Of a stretch of 8,729 bases of DNA, positions 1 through 6,637 are shown one piece after another. The notes below the pieces were generated by a model. The model worked only from the letters and a program-made list of their open reading frames with translations. It did no database searches and was not told where the DNA came from. Numbering within the stretch: position 1 is the first letter of the stretch; each line of letters opens with the position of its first letter. Source of the DNA: CAZZEX01 sp964653285 (GTDB taxonomy: Bacteria > Chloroflexota > Anaerolineae > B4-G1); the NCBI GenBank assembly GCA_964653285.1, contig CAZZEX010000149.1, positions 1-8,729 of the forward strand, read 5' to 3'. The position numbers were made by a program, and so were the translations under genes.

Positions 1-513
1 CACGGCTCTCTGCAATTGACCTCGATTCTCGATGGAGCGCTCGAGTTCGCGCAGGCCTTCAAAGGGGAACTGGTGACGGAGACGATGCTCGTCGAGGGCG
101 TCAACGATGGCGATGATCACATCAGGGAGGTTGCCGGCTTTTTGGCCCGCCTGAGGCCTGCCATAGCCTATCTGGCGATCCCGACCAGGCCGCCGGCGGA
201 GGAGTGGGTACAACCCCCCGATGAGGAAGTCATCAATCGGGCCTACCAGATCGTCAGCGAGAGGGTGGATCGAGTGGAGTATCTGATCGGCTACGAGGGC
301 AACGCGTTCGCTTTCACGGGTGACGCCGAGGAGGATTTGTTGAGCATCACGTCCGTGCATCCAATGCGAGAGGAAGCAGTGAGCGAGTTCCTGGCCCGGG
401 CCAGGGCTGACTGGTCCGTCGTTCACAGGCTCATCGCTCACGATCAACTCGTCGAGTCGAAATACGACGGGCTGACGTTCTATATGAGGAGGCTCCATCC
501 GCGGGATGGGTAA
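1..513 (+). CDS. Radical SAM protein (COG0731-like), C-terminal part
   Basis: The frame is open from base 1 and ends at TAA 511-513, so the N-terminal half, with the CxxxCxxC cluster motif, lies outside the window. The visible 170 residues hold the end of a radical SAM barrel: TETMLVEGVND, then AYLAIPTRPPAEEWV and a RVEYLIGYEGNAFAFTGD segment. This pattern is typical of the COG0731 group of Fe-S oxidoreductases related to the TYW1/MoaA families. The last 60 or so residues (from LLSITSVHPMREEAV to YMRRL) look like a winged-helix module. The substrate of this bacterial subgroup is not known to me. The TTG at 16 is internal and should not be taken as the start. An 18-nt gap to the next gene suggests co-transcription with def. 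The family call is firm; the reaction is not assigned. Confidence 0.8.
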   Translation, partial: HGSLQLTSILDGALEFAQAFKGELVTETMLVEGVNDGDDHIREVAGFLARLRPAIAYLAIPTRPPAEEWVQPPDEEVINRAYQIVSERVDRVEYLIGYEGNAFAFTGDAEEDLLSITSVHPMREEAVSEFLARARADWSVVHRLIAHDQLVESKYDGLTFYMRRLHPRDG

Positions 514-517
514 GCCT

Positions 518-524
518 GGGGAGG
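518..524 (+). promoter_or_regulatory. Ribosome binding site of def
   Basis: GGGGAGG lies 7 nt before the ATG at 532. It supports that start and fits translation from the same transcript as the upstream radical SAM gene. Confidence 0.6.
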
Positions 525-531
525 GTAGGTT

Positions 532-1083
532 ATGGCCGTTAGAGACGTCGTTCTATATCTCGAAAACGAAGCGGCTCTACGCGAAAAAAGTAAGCCGGTC
601 GGGAGTATAAGCCGGCGGGTCAAAAGACTGGTGCGGGATTTGAAGGACACGCTAAACGATCATCCTGAGGGAATCGGACTGGCTGCCCCTCAGATTAACG
701 TTCACAGCCGAGTGGTCGTGGTTCGACTGGGCGGCGGACGGGATAGCGAGAGCGAGCCCGATCCGCCCCTGCCGCTGATTAACCCGGAAGCCGTGGAGGC
801 CGGAAACGAGGAAAAAGATTTTGACGGCTGCCTCAGCTTCCCCGGTCTCTACGGTGAAACCGTGCGCCCGCATTATCTAAGGGTAACTGGCCTGGACGAA
901 GCGGGCAATCCCTTCGATCGAATCTTCGAAGGCTTTGACGCGGTGGTGGTTCACCACGAAATAGACCACCTGGACGGCGTTCTTTTTATTGATCGCGTCG
1001 AAAGCATAGAGGATTTGTACCGGGTGCGCGAGGGTGAAAATGGCGAGCCGGTGCGCGTGCCGCTGTCAGCGGTGGTACAATGA
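532..1083 (+). CDS. def: Peptide deformylase
   Basis: This enzyme removes the formyl group from the N-terminal methionine of new proteins and is a cytosolic metalloenzyme. All three family motifs are visible: motif I GIGLAAPQ (around residues 47-54), motif II DGCLSFPG with metal-ligand Cys100, and motif III HHEIDHLDG with ligands His142 and His146 and catalytic Glu143. The 183 residues fit the usual length, and the start MAVRDVVLY matches the usual N-terminus. Two motif positions differ from the common consensus: Asp in place of Glu before GCLS, and His in place of Gln just before HExDH. All metal ligands and the catalytic Glu are kept, so the enzyme is probably active. It follows the radical SAM gene by 18 nt. 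No fmt gene is next to it in this window. Confidence 0.93.
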   Translation: MAVRDVVLYLENEAALREKSKPVGSISRRVKRLVRDLKDTLNDHPEGIGLAAPQINVHSRVVVVRLGGGRDSESEPDPPLPLINPEAVEAGNEEKDFDGCLSFPGLYGETVRPHYLRVTGLDEAGNPFDRIFEGFDAVVVHHEIDHLDGVLFIDRVESIEDLYRVREGENGEPVRVPLSAVVQ

Positions 1084-1142
1084 TGAATACCCATCGTCAT
1101 TTCCGGAAAAGGGAAGCGCCTCCTTCAACCGGAAGAAGCTAT

Positions 1143-1170
1143 ACGCCGGTGTTGGATCTCAAGCCGGCGT
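1143..1170. repeat. Short inverted repeat in the def / HypE-like gap
   Basis: ACGCCGG (1143-1149) and CCGGCGT (1164-1170) form a perfect 7-bp inverted repeat around a 14-nt loop. No T-tract follows, so a standard intrinsic terminator is not supported. The rest of the 153-nt gap (1084-1236) shows only the ribosome site of the next gene. Confidence 0.3.
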
Positions 1171-1220
1171 GATTATCACACTCCAAGCCGCCGTTGGGTG
1201 GCGAGAGTTGCTCAAGCAAA

Positions 1221-1230
1221 GAGGAAGGAG
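1221..1230 (+). promoter_or_regulatory. Ribosome binding site deciding the HypE-like start
   Basis: GAGGAAGGAG ends 6 nt before ATG 1237. The frame is open further upstream to a GTG at 1198, but the 13 extra residues (MARVAQAKRKEHT) do not resemble the family, and this site sits inside that extension. Start 1237 is therefore preferred. Confidence 0.7.
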
Positions 1231-1236
1231 CACACG

Positions 1237-2247
1237 ATGTCCAAGTTCTCACTAGATGTCTTGCAGCGGCGGGTCTTCCCCTTCGTCCAGGCCAACGATC
1301 CCGATATCGTCCTTGGTGCCGCCTTCGGCGAAGACGTGGCGCTGACACGAGTCGGGGGTGACATCCTCGTCTCCCACGTGGATCCCATCGTCGGCGCCAT
1401 CGGGGACATCGGCTGGCTGGCGGTCCACGTGGCGTGCAACGACGTCGCCACAGCCGGCATCCCGCCCCGCTGGATCCAACTGCTGGTGCTGGTGCCTCGG
1501 ATAGAGGACGAGGAACTCCTGGAGCAGATCATGCGCGACGCCAGCCGTGCGGCTGGGGAGATCGGAGTCTCTATCATCGGGGGGCACACCGGGTACTCGG
1601 CCGGCCTCTCCCGCCCCCTGGTCGCCGTCACGGCCCTGGGGACTGCGTCAGGGCGCGAGCCGGTGCGGACCGGTGGGGCTCGCGTGGGCGATCACGTGCT
1701 GGTCACCAAGGGGATCGCCCTGGAGGGGACGGCCATCCTGGCCCAGGACTTTGCAGACGTGGCGCGGAACCTGGGGTTGAGCGAGGAAGAGATGGCGGAG
1801 GGCCGCCGCGTGATGGCCGAAGTGAGCGTCGCGCCGGAGGCACTGGCGCTGGCGGCCCAGGGTGTGACGGCCATGCACGACGTGACCCGAGGCGGGCTCC
1901 TGGAGACGCTGCTGGAGATCGCCGCGCTCTCGGGAGTCGGCATTGAGGTGGAGTCTGCCCGGCTGCCGATCCCTGCCATCGTCTCGCGCTTCGCTCATGC
2001 GTTCCGGTTCGACCCCCTGCGCATGATCTCCTCCGGAACCCTGGCGGTCACCGTTCCGCGCGAGCGGATGGAGGACGTGAGCCATACTTTGGAGGAGTTA
2101 GGGACGGAGTTCGCCTTCGTGGGCCAGGTCGTGGAAGGGGCCGGAGTGCGCGTTCTCCAGGATGGCAAGACCGTTCACTACACCGAGATCCGCTGCGAAG
2201 AGGACGAACTGGCCCGCATGTGGGCCATCTACCCACGGGACGGGTAG
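1237..2247 (+). CDS. AIR synthase-related protein, HypE-like
   Basis: This 336-residue protein has the two-domain fold signature of the PurM/HypE/SelD/ThiL superfamily. The N-terminal ATP-binding half carries GEDVA (31-35), HVDP (47-50) and the conserved WLAVHVACNDVATAG (60-74, with Asn68-Asp69), then IGGHTGYS (about 114-121). The C-terminal half carries MHDVTRGGLLETLLE (from 213) and SSGTLAVTVP. These motifs match hydrogenase maturation factor HypE and the HypE-related family (COG0309/COG1973). HypE proper ends in a Cys that is carbamoylated and dehydrated to a thiocyanate to make the CN ligand of NiFe hydrogenase. This protein ends in AIYPRDG with no terminal Cys, so it should not be called HypE. 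No hypA-D, hypF or hydrogenase gene is nearby. It probably binds and uses ATP, but its substrate is unknown. Confidence 0.8.
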   Translation: MSKFSLDVLQRRVFPFVQANDPDIVLGAAFGEDVALTRVGGDILVSHVDPIVGAIGDIGWLAVHVACNDVATAGIPPRWIQLLVLVPRIEDEELLEQIMRDASRAAGEIGVSIIGGHTGYSAGLSRPLVAVTALGTASGREPVRTGGARVGDHVLVTKGIALEGTAILAQDFADVARNLGLSEEEMAEGRRVMAEVSVAPEALALAAQGVTAMHDVTRGGLLETLLEIAALSGVGIEVESARLPIPAIVSRFAHAFRFDPLRMISSGTLAVTVPRERMEDVSHTLEELGTEFAFVGQVVEGAGVRVLQDGKTVHYTEIRCEEDELARMWAIYPRDG

Positions 2248-2284
2248 TCCGGGGGTAGATGCGGATTGTTGAAGATAAGAACTT

Positions 2285-2291
2285 GAGGAGG
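2285..2291 (+). promoter_or_regulatory. Ribosome binding site of the stress protein gene
   Basis: GAGGAGG precedes a cluster of starts: ATG 2293 (1 nt away), ATG 2296 (4 nt) and GTG 2299 (7 nt). The last spacing is best and gives VFKRILLAT, the usual USP beginning. This strong site reads the frame that is later broken, not the upstream ATG at 2259. Confidence 0.65.
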
Positions 2292-2292
2292 T

Positions 2293-2747
2293 ATGATGGT
2301 GTTCAAGAGAATTCTACTGGCTACAGTACAGATGGCTCTCCCCACGCCGAGGAGGCGTTGAAGTATGCACGGGACCTGGCCTTGCGCGACGAGGCCCAGG
2401 TGGTTATCGTCCACGCTGTTCCCCCGGTGCCTGGCTATCTGGGGGAACCAGGACGAGAACAATTCATCTCGCATAACGTCGCCCAGGGAGAGCAGGTGGC
2501 GGATCACGCGGCCGAAAAACTGCGGAAAGCGGGCGTGGACGACGTCATTGTCGAGGTACTGGAGGGGCCACCGGCCGATGCCGTCCTACGAGTGGCCGAG
2601 ACCCGCCAGTGTGATTTAATCGTGATGGGCAGCCGGGGCCTTGGCGAACTGACGAGCCTGCTTCTGGGTAGTGTGAGCCATCGCGTGCTGGCCCACGCTC
2701 ACGTGCCGGTGCTGGTCGTCAGAGCCACGGAGGAGGAAGCAGAATAA
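2293..2747 (+). pseudogene. Universal stress protein (UspA family), frameshifted
   Basis: UspA-family proteins are small cytosolic ATP-binding proteins linked to stress survival. From ATG 2293 the frame reads MMVFKRILLAT, the expected first beta-strand, and then runs to a stop near 2360. The rest of the protein (DGSPHAEEALKYARDLAL to VPVLVVRATEEEAE) continues in another frame from 2331. At the break TACAG occurs twice in tandem (2322-2326, 2327-2331). Removing one copy restores ATDGSPHAEEA and a 149-residue protein of normal length. The ATP site near the end is intact: GSRGLGELTSLLLGS, the G-x2-G-x9-G-(S/T) pattern. An ATG at 2259 opens the downstream frame, but its N-terminus (MRIVEDKNLRRYDGVQEN) replaces the first strand with unrelated residues and lacks a good ribosome site. 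The cause is either a real 5-bp duplication or a sequence error. Confidence 0.85.
2322..2331 (+). repeat. 5-bp tandem duplication TACAG x2
   Basis: TACAGTACAG is a perfect tandem duplication located exactly where the stress protein frame changes. Deleting one copy rejoins the two halves of the family pattern as GCT ACA GAT GGC, which reads A-T-D-G. Confidence 0.85.
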
Positions 2748-2811
2748 AGAGATTGAAGCAGAAGTCGCATGAGCCGCTGTGACCGTGACTGACTTCCACC
2801 CGTCGGCCGCT

Positions 2812-2843
2812 CCCTCCCTCTCCCAAAACCGGGAGAGGGAGGG
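2812..2843. repeat. Intergenic palindrome, 13-bp perfect stem
   Basis: CCCTCCCTCTCCC (2812-2824) and GGGAGAGGGAGGG (2831-2843) are exact reverse complements around the loop AAAACC. The stem is very stable as RNA. No T-tract follows (the next bases are GCCTGGAGGGTGAG), so it is not a textbook terminator. The purine/pyrimidine-pure arms resemble dispersed intergenic palindromes of the CCCTCTCCC...GGGAGAGGG type found in several bacterial groups. It sits in the 146-nt gap between the stress protein gene and nnr, where it could attenuate read-through or protect mRNA ends. Confidence 0.8.
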
Positions 2844-2893
2844 GCCTGGAGGGTGAGTTAGCGAACGATTTCAGAGGAAGAGGGAGAGAAGAA

Positions 2894-4468
2894 ATGAAAG
2901 TCAGCAGTGTTTCAGAGATGAGAGCACTGGATAGGACGGCCATAGAGGAACTTGGCATCGTGGCCGAACTTTTGATGGAAAATGCGGGCCAGGCTGTGTA
3001 CTTTGTGCTATTGAAAGAGTTCGGCATCAAAGGCAAGAATTTTGTCGTCTTTTGCGGGTTGGGCAACAATGGGGGGGATGGATTCGTCGTCGCACGCAAG
3101 ATCCACTCGAGTGGTGGAGTGGTCAAGGTTTTCGTTTTGGGCGATCCGGGCAGATTCAAGGGGACAGCGAAAATCAACTTCGACATTGTGTCCCGGCTAC
3201 CCATAAAAGTCCGGCGGATCGAGTCCATTGAGGCGGTGAAGACGGGGGTCGCTCATTGCGATGGTATTGTGGACGCCATTCTGGGCACGGGTCTCACCCG
3301 AGATGTCGCGGGGCTGTATCGCGATGTTATTGAGCTGATCAATGAAAGCGGGAAAACGGTGTTCAGCGTTGACATTCCCTCTGGAGTCCACGGCGACACG
3401 GGCAAAGTGATGGGCACAGCGGTGAAGGCGGACTACACCGTCACCTTTGGCCTGCCCAAGATGGGCAACATGCTTTTCCCGGGATACGACCTGTGCGGAA
3501 AACTGTACGTCTCGCACATATCGTTCCCTCCATCCATATACAACGCGGACACACTGAAAGTAGAGAGCAGTCATCCGATGAAACTTCCTCCCAGGGATAA
3601 AGACGCTCACAAAGGCGATTTTGGCAAGGTGCTATTCGTTGCCGGTGCTTCCAGTTACTTTGGAGCACCCTATTTTGCCGCCTTGTCTTTTCTAAAGGCG
3701 GGTGGTGGATATTCCCGCCTGGCTGCTCCCAAGTCCATTGTGCCATTCATCGCCAGTAAGGGAAGTGAGATTGTCTTCGTTCCGCAGGTTGAGACAAGTT
3801 CTGGAAGCATCGCTCTCAAAAACAAGCGGGCCTTGCTGGAGCTATCGGAGAGGATGGACATGGTGATCCTTGGCCCCGGCTTGTCTCTGGAGAAAGAAAC
3901 CCAACAATTGGTCAGGGAATTGGCCGGGGAGATAGGCAAACCACTGCTCATAGATGGTGACGGCATCACGGCGCTGTGCCAGGACTTGCAGATTGTAAAA
4001 GGGAGGAAAGCGGAGACCATTCTCACGCCGCACTTAGGCGAAATGTCCAGAATCACAAAGATGGGTGTGCGCGAAATAGATGCCAACAAGATAGATGTCC
4101 TGCAGCGTACTGCCAGGGAATTGAACGGTACGATCGTTCTGAAAGGTGCTCACTCGTTGATCGGGTATCCCGATGAACGCGTTTTTATCAATATGAGCGG
4201 GAATCCCGGCATGGCAACGGCAGGGTCGGGCGATGTCCTGACGGGGACCATCGCCGCCATGTTCGGCCTGGGGCTGTCCGTTCAGGAGGCTGTCAGAAAG
4301 GGAGTGTTTATGCATGGGCTTGCCGGGGACCTCGCTGCTGAAGACAAAGGGGAAGATGGCATAACGGCTCAGGATATACTGGATTATCTGCCTCTTGCCG
4401 TGAAGATGGACCGGGAAGGTCTGAATGACAGGCTTAGGGACCGGTACATAGGAGCACACGTGGTCTAA
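2894..4468 (+). CDS. nnr: Bifunctional NAD(P)H-hydrate epimerase / ADP-dependent dehydratase
   Basis: This enzyme repairs damaged NADH and NADPH. The N-terminal YjeF_N domain (about 1-215) interconverts the R and S forms of hydrated NAD(P)H. The C-terminal ribokinase-like domain (about 230-510) removes the water using ADP. Visible motifs in the first domain are LLMENAGQAV, NNGGDGF (58-64) and VDIPSGV with Asp160. In the second they are DAHKGDFGKVLFVAGA, ILTPHLGEM, VLKGAHSLI and NPGMATAGSGDVLTG, with the catalytic Asp at 447. The length of 524 is normal for the fused form. ATG 2894 follows the purine-rich site GGGAGAG at a good distance and gives the usual start (MKVSSVSEMRALDRTAIEE). It is the first gene of a three-gene set with 12- and 19-nt gaps. 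Base composition is clearly lower in G+C than the genes on either side. Confidence 0.93.
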   Translation: MKVSSVSEMRALDRTAIEELGIVAELLMENAGQAVYFVLLKEFGIKGKNFVVFCGLGNNGGDGFVVARKIHSSGGVVKVFVLGDPGRFKGTAKINFDIVSRLPIKVRRIESIEAVKTGVAHCDGIVDAILGTGLTRDVAGLYRDVIELINESGKTVFSVDIPSGVHGDTGKVMGTAVKADYTVTFGLPKMGNMLFPGYDLCGKLYVSHISFPPSIYNADTLKVESSHPMKLPPRDKDAHKGDFGKVLFVAGASSYFGAPYFAALSFLKAGGGYSRLAAPKSIVPFIASKGSEIVFVPQVETSSGSIALKNKRALLELSERMDMVILGPGLSLEKETQQLVRELAGEIGKPLLIDGDGITALCQDLQIVKGRKAETILTPHLGEMSRITKMGVREIDANKIDVLQRTARELNGTIVLKGAHSLIGYPDERVFINMSGNPGMATAGSGDVLTGTIAAMFGLGLSVQEAVRKGVFMHGLAGDLAAEDKGEDGITAQDILDYLPLAVKMDREGLNDRLRDRYIGAHVV

Positions 4469-4476
4469 GAGGAGGG
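4469..4476 (+). promoter_or_regulatory. Ribosome binding site of the alcohol dehydrogenase
   Basis: GAGGAGGG begins right after the nnr stop codon and ends 4 nt before ATG 4481. The whole 12-nt gap is the ribosome site, which points to a shared transcript. Confidence 0.7.
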
Positions 4477-4480
4477 AACG

Positions 4481-5491
4481 ATGAGGGCATGGATACTCGA
4501 AAAGCAGGCGAAAATAGAAGAACGACCGTTGAAACTTGTGGAGGTTCCTACGCCTCACCCACAGGACGGCGAAGTCCGAATAAAAACCCTTGTTTGCGGG
4601 GTCTGCAGAACGGATATCCACATCGCCGAGGGGGACCTTCCCTTGAGAAAGTCCCCTATCATTCTGGGGCATGAAATTGTGGGGTTCGTGGATGAGATGG
4701 GGAAAGACGTCGAACGGTTCCACGTCGGTGACAAGGTTGGCGTGTATTGGCTGCACAGCGCCTGCGGACAGTGCAAATACTGTCTGTCACAGAGGGAGAA
4801 CTATTGTCCAGAGATCAAGTGCACAGGGTGGGACTTGGATGGTGGCTACGCGGAGTATATGACCATTCCAGCGAAGTATGCTTTGCCCCTCAATGATGTC
4901 CAATTGAAACCGGCCGAGATTGCTCCACTCATGTGCCCTGGCATAGCGGGATACGCGGCGTTCAAACTCACAGGGGCACAAGAGGGGGACAAATTGGGTC
5001 TTTATGGCTTCGGTCCCACGGCTTATTACGTGCTCAGAGTCGCGCAATCCATGGGCATAGAGACGTACGTGAGCACCCGATCGGCAAAGAACATCGAAGG
5101 AGCAAAGAGAGCAGGAGCGAACTGGGCTGCAAACGCCGCAAAGGAGAGGATGCCCTGCAAATTGGACGCAGCAATCCTCTTCCCCCCGGCAGGGAACCTG
5201 GTTGAACCTGTCCTCTCGCAGTTGGAAAAAGGTGGAACCCTGGTGATGGCGCCTGTGAGCGCGTCTCCGATTGTGATTGAACGTTACAGTGAAAATCTAT
5301 GGGGACGCGACATCAGGACCCTGTACAATCTGAAAAGGTCTGACGCGGAAGAGTTCTTCGCAATCGTGGACCGGCTGGGTCTGAAAGTGGGAACGAGTCT
5401 ATTCCCCTTTGAAGAACTACAGGATACTCTCATACTGGCTAAACAAGGAAATCTGGCAGAGCCTAATGCTGTGATCGAGATCGCTAATTGA
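4481..5491 (+). CDS. Zinc-dependent alcohol dehydrogenase (MDR superfamily)
   Basis: This is a cytosolic NAD(P)-dependent oxidoreductase interconverting alcohols and aldehydes or ketones. The catalytic zinc ligands are Cys39 (in CGVCRTD), His64 (in GHE) and Cys152 (in LMCPGIAGY). A structural zinc lobe is complete: Cys95, Cys98, Cys101 and Cys109. The Rossmann motif GFGPTA (176-181) is present. The strand after it ends in VSTRS without the acidic residue common in NAD-specific enzymes, which hints at NADP use, but this is inference. The 336 residues fit the compact zinc ADH (AdhA-type) group. The physiological substrate cannot be read from the sequence. It lies 12 nt after nnr and 19 nt before a ZIP metal transporter gene, so zinc supply and NAD(P)H repair are encoded beside a zinc- and NAD(P)-dependent enzyme. 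Confidence 0.9.
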   Translation: MRAWILEKQAKIEERPLKLVEVPTPHPQDGEVRIKTLVCGVCRTDIHIAEGDLPLRKSPIILGHEIVGFVDEMGKDVERFHVGDKVGVYWLHSACGQCKYCLSQRENYCPEIKCTGWDLDGGYAEYMTIPAKYALPLNDVQLKPAEIAPLMCPGIAGYAAFKLTGAQEGDKLGLYGFGPTAYYVLRVAQSMGIETYVSTRSAKNIEGAKRAGANWAANAAKERMPCKLDAAILFPPAGNLVEPVLSQLEKGGTLVMAPVSASPIVIERYSENLWGRDIRTLYNLKRSDAEEFFAIVDRLGLKVGTSLFPFEELQDTLILAKQGNLAEPNAVIEIAN

Positions 5492-5497
5492 CTCTGA

Positions 5498-5504
5498 AAG
5501 GAGG
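5498..5504 (+). promoter_or_regulatory. Ribosome binding site of the ZIP transporter
   Basis: AAGGAGG lies 6 nt before ATG 5511 and fixes that start. Confidence 0.7.
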
Positions 5505-5510
5505 GGGCGG

Positions 5511-6245
5511 ATGTTCACCAATACGTTTATAGCGGTAACGCTGGCCAGCTTTCTGGCGTGCGCGGTTACGACGATCGGCATATACGTCATCAGTAGATAT
5601 GAAGAATGGGGCAGGGAGTATTCTGCCTACTTCATGTGTTTTGCGGCCGGAGTGTTGATCTCTGTCTCATTTGTGCACATCATCCCCAAGTCTTTTAGGA
5701 TGAGCAGCACGGCTCCTGCGTTCTTGCTGGTGGGATTTCTGGCGATTCACTTATCCAATCGCCTCTTGAACCTATACGTCTGTCACAGGTACGAGTCCAC
5801 GGACTACGCCATGGGCATCATTCCAACGCTGGGAATCGGGTTCCACTCTTTCATTGATGGGGTAATTTATTCGGTGACTTTTAACGTCAGCATATTCACA
5901 GGGGTATTGGCCGCTATCGGGATGATACTCCACGAATTTCCCGAGGGAATCGTCACGTTTGTGCTCCTGGAGCGGGGAGGTTTCAGCCGAAGAAAGTCAG
6001 TCGTATATGCCTTTCTGGCGGCCGCCATATCCACCCCGTTGGGCACATTGGTGTCGTATCCCTTCATCAACAACATCAAGCAGTCCACTCTAGGCATATT
6101 GCTGGCTATCTCCGCCGGCGCATTGGTCTATGTGGGTGCTTCCCACCTGCTTCCTGCGGTTGAAAGGGAGAACAGGAAATATAGTATCCTTGCGATGGCC
6201 GCTGGGGTGTTGGTCGCTGTCTTCATCGTCATGTCCAAAGGTTGA
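5511..6245 (+). CDS. ZIP-family metal transporter
   Basis: This is a 244-residue inner-membrane protein with about eight hydrophobic segments, the first at about residues 8-27 and the last at the C-terminus. ZIP proteins move zinc, iron or other divalent metals into the cytosol. Both signature helices are present: HSFIDG (112-117) in TM4 and HEFPEG (141-146) in TM5, whose His, Asp and Glu form the metal site. SFVHIIP with His56 in TM2 also fits the family. No long histidine-rich loop is seen between TM3 and TM4. Metal specificity cannot be decided from sequence; the adjacent zinc enzyme makes zinc a reasonable guess. It is the last intact gene of the nnr-ADH-ZIP set. A further strong ribosome site follows its stop codon, but the reading frame behind it is only 14 codons. 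Confidence 0.9.
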   Translation: MFTNTFIAVTLASFLACAVTTIGIYVISRYEEWGREYSAYFMCFAAGVLISVSFVHIIPKSFRMSSTAPAFLLVGFLAIHLSNRLLNLYVCHRYESTDYAMGIIPTLGIGFHSFIDGVIYSVTFNVSIFTGVLAAIGMILHEFPEGIVTFVLLERGGFSRRKSVVYAFLAAAISTPLGTLVSYPFINNIKQSTLGILLAISAGALVYVGASHLLPAVERENRKYSILAMAAGVLVAVFIVMSKG

Positions 6246-6257
6246 AAGGAGCGCAAG

Positions 6258-6302
6258 ATGTCAAATAACGCGATGCTTCTTTCGATCCGGTCAAATGATT
6301 AA
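6258..6302 (+). pseudogene. 14-codon ORF behind a strong ribosome site, probable truncated gene start
   Basis: AAAGGAG (6245-6251) overlaps the ZIP stop codon and is well spaced from ATG 6258. The frame reads MSNNAMLLSIRSND and stops at TAA 6300-6302. The spacing imitates the other genes of the operon, so this looks like the start of a fourth gene whose body was lost by a rearrangement near 6300. It could instead be a genuine tiny peptide. I recognise no family. Confidence 0.4.
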
Positions 6303-6600
6303 CTGCGTCATTCTGCCTGAATATGCAGGTGAGGTACCGATCACCACCTCGACGGGATTGCCGACGGGGCGACGATTTCCTGCCGCGCAGTTCCTGGGCC
6401 AGGCGGCAAAGAGGCCGGCAGCATTGGTGAGCAGGTCACCCATATACGACGAGTGATATTCACCGTGATCGGGGAAGCGGGAGTGAACGACCTCGTGACC
6501 GGCGTGCACGAACATCTTGAGCAGGGTCTCCTCCGCCCTGGGGGTGGCGACACCGGTGGTGTTGGGGTTGATGAGGTAGAAGAGGCCCTGGAGCTTGCCA
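6291..6600 (-). pseudogene. Minus-strand coding fragment, family not recognised
   Basis: On the minus strand an open frame ending at 6291 reads a protein-like stretch: SGKLQGLFYLINPNTTG, then VATPRAEETLLKMFVHAG, HEVVHSRFPDHGEYHSS and YMGDLLTNAAGLFAAW. It is rich in His, Tyr, Phe and Asn, unlike the Gly/Val/Glu-rich frame on the opposite strand, which looks like the antisense shadow. The frame stays open upstream to a TAG at 6687-6689 but has no start before the internal Met at 6515. From about 6600 it enters a tandem repeat and loses protein character. It is probably the remnant of an inverted, truncated gene. A real 74-residue protein starting at 6515 cannot be excluded. No function is assigned. 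Confidence 0.4.
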
Positions 6601-6601
6601 G

Positions 6602-6619
6602 ACTGAGGGAACTGAGGGA
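6602..6619. repeat. 9-bp tandem repeat ACTGAGGGA x2
   Basis: ACTGAGGGA occurs twice head to tail (6602-6610 and 6611-6619) with no mismatch. It lies between the minus-strand fragment and the plus-strand tail at 6638, where a junction between unrelated pieces would be expected. Confidence 0.7.
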
Positions 6620-6637
6620 TAATCGAGATAAAATATA

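Noticed and set aside
494..513. The radical SAM and HypE-like proteins both end in PRDG-stop, with similar DNA (494-513 and 2229-2247)
   Set aside because: The shared part is only about 15 bases with mismatches. The proteins are otherwise unrelated, so chance is enough to explain it.
1198..1236. Extended start (GTG 1198) for the HypE-like gene
   Set aside because: The extension covers the ribosome site of ATG 1237 and has no family resemblance.
2259..2330. ATG 2259 as the true start of the stress protein
   Set aside because: The first 24 residues do not match the family, while the overlapping frame gives FKRILLAT behind an excellent ribosome site. The 5-bp duplication explains the situation better.
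2812..2843. Intrinsic terminator
   Set aside because: The stem is strong, but no run of T follows on either strand. It is recorded as a palindromic repeat instead.
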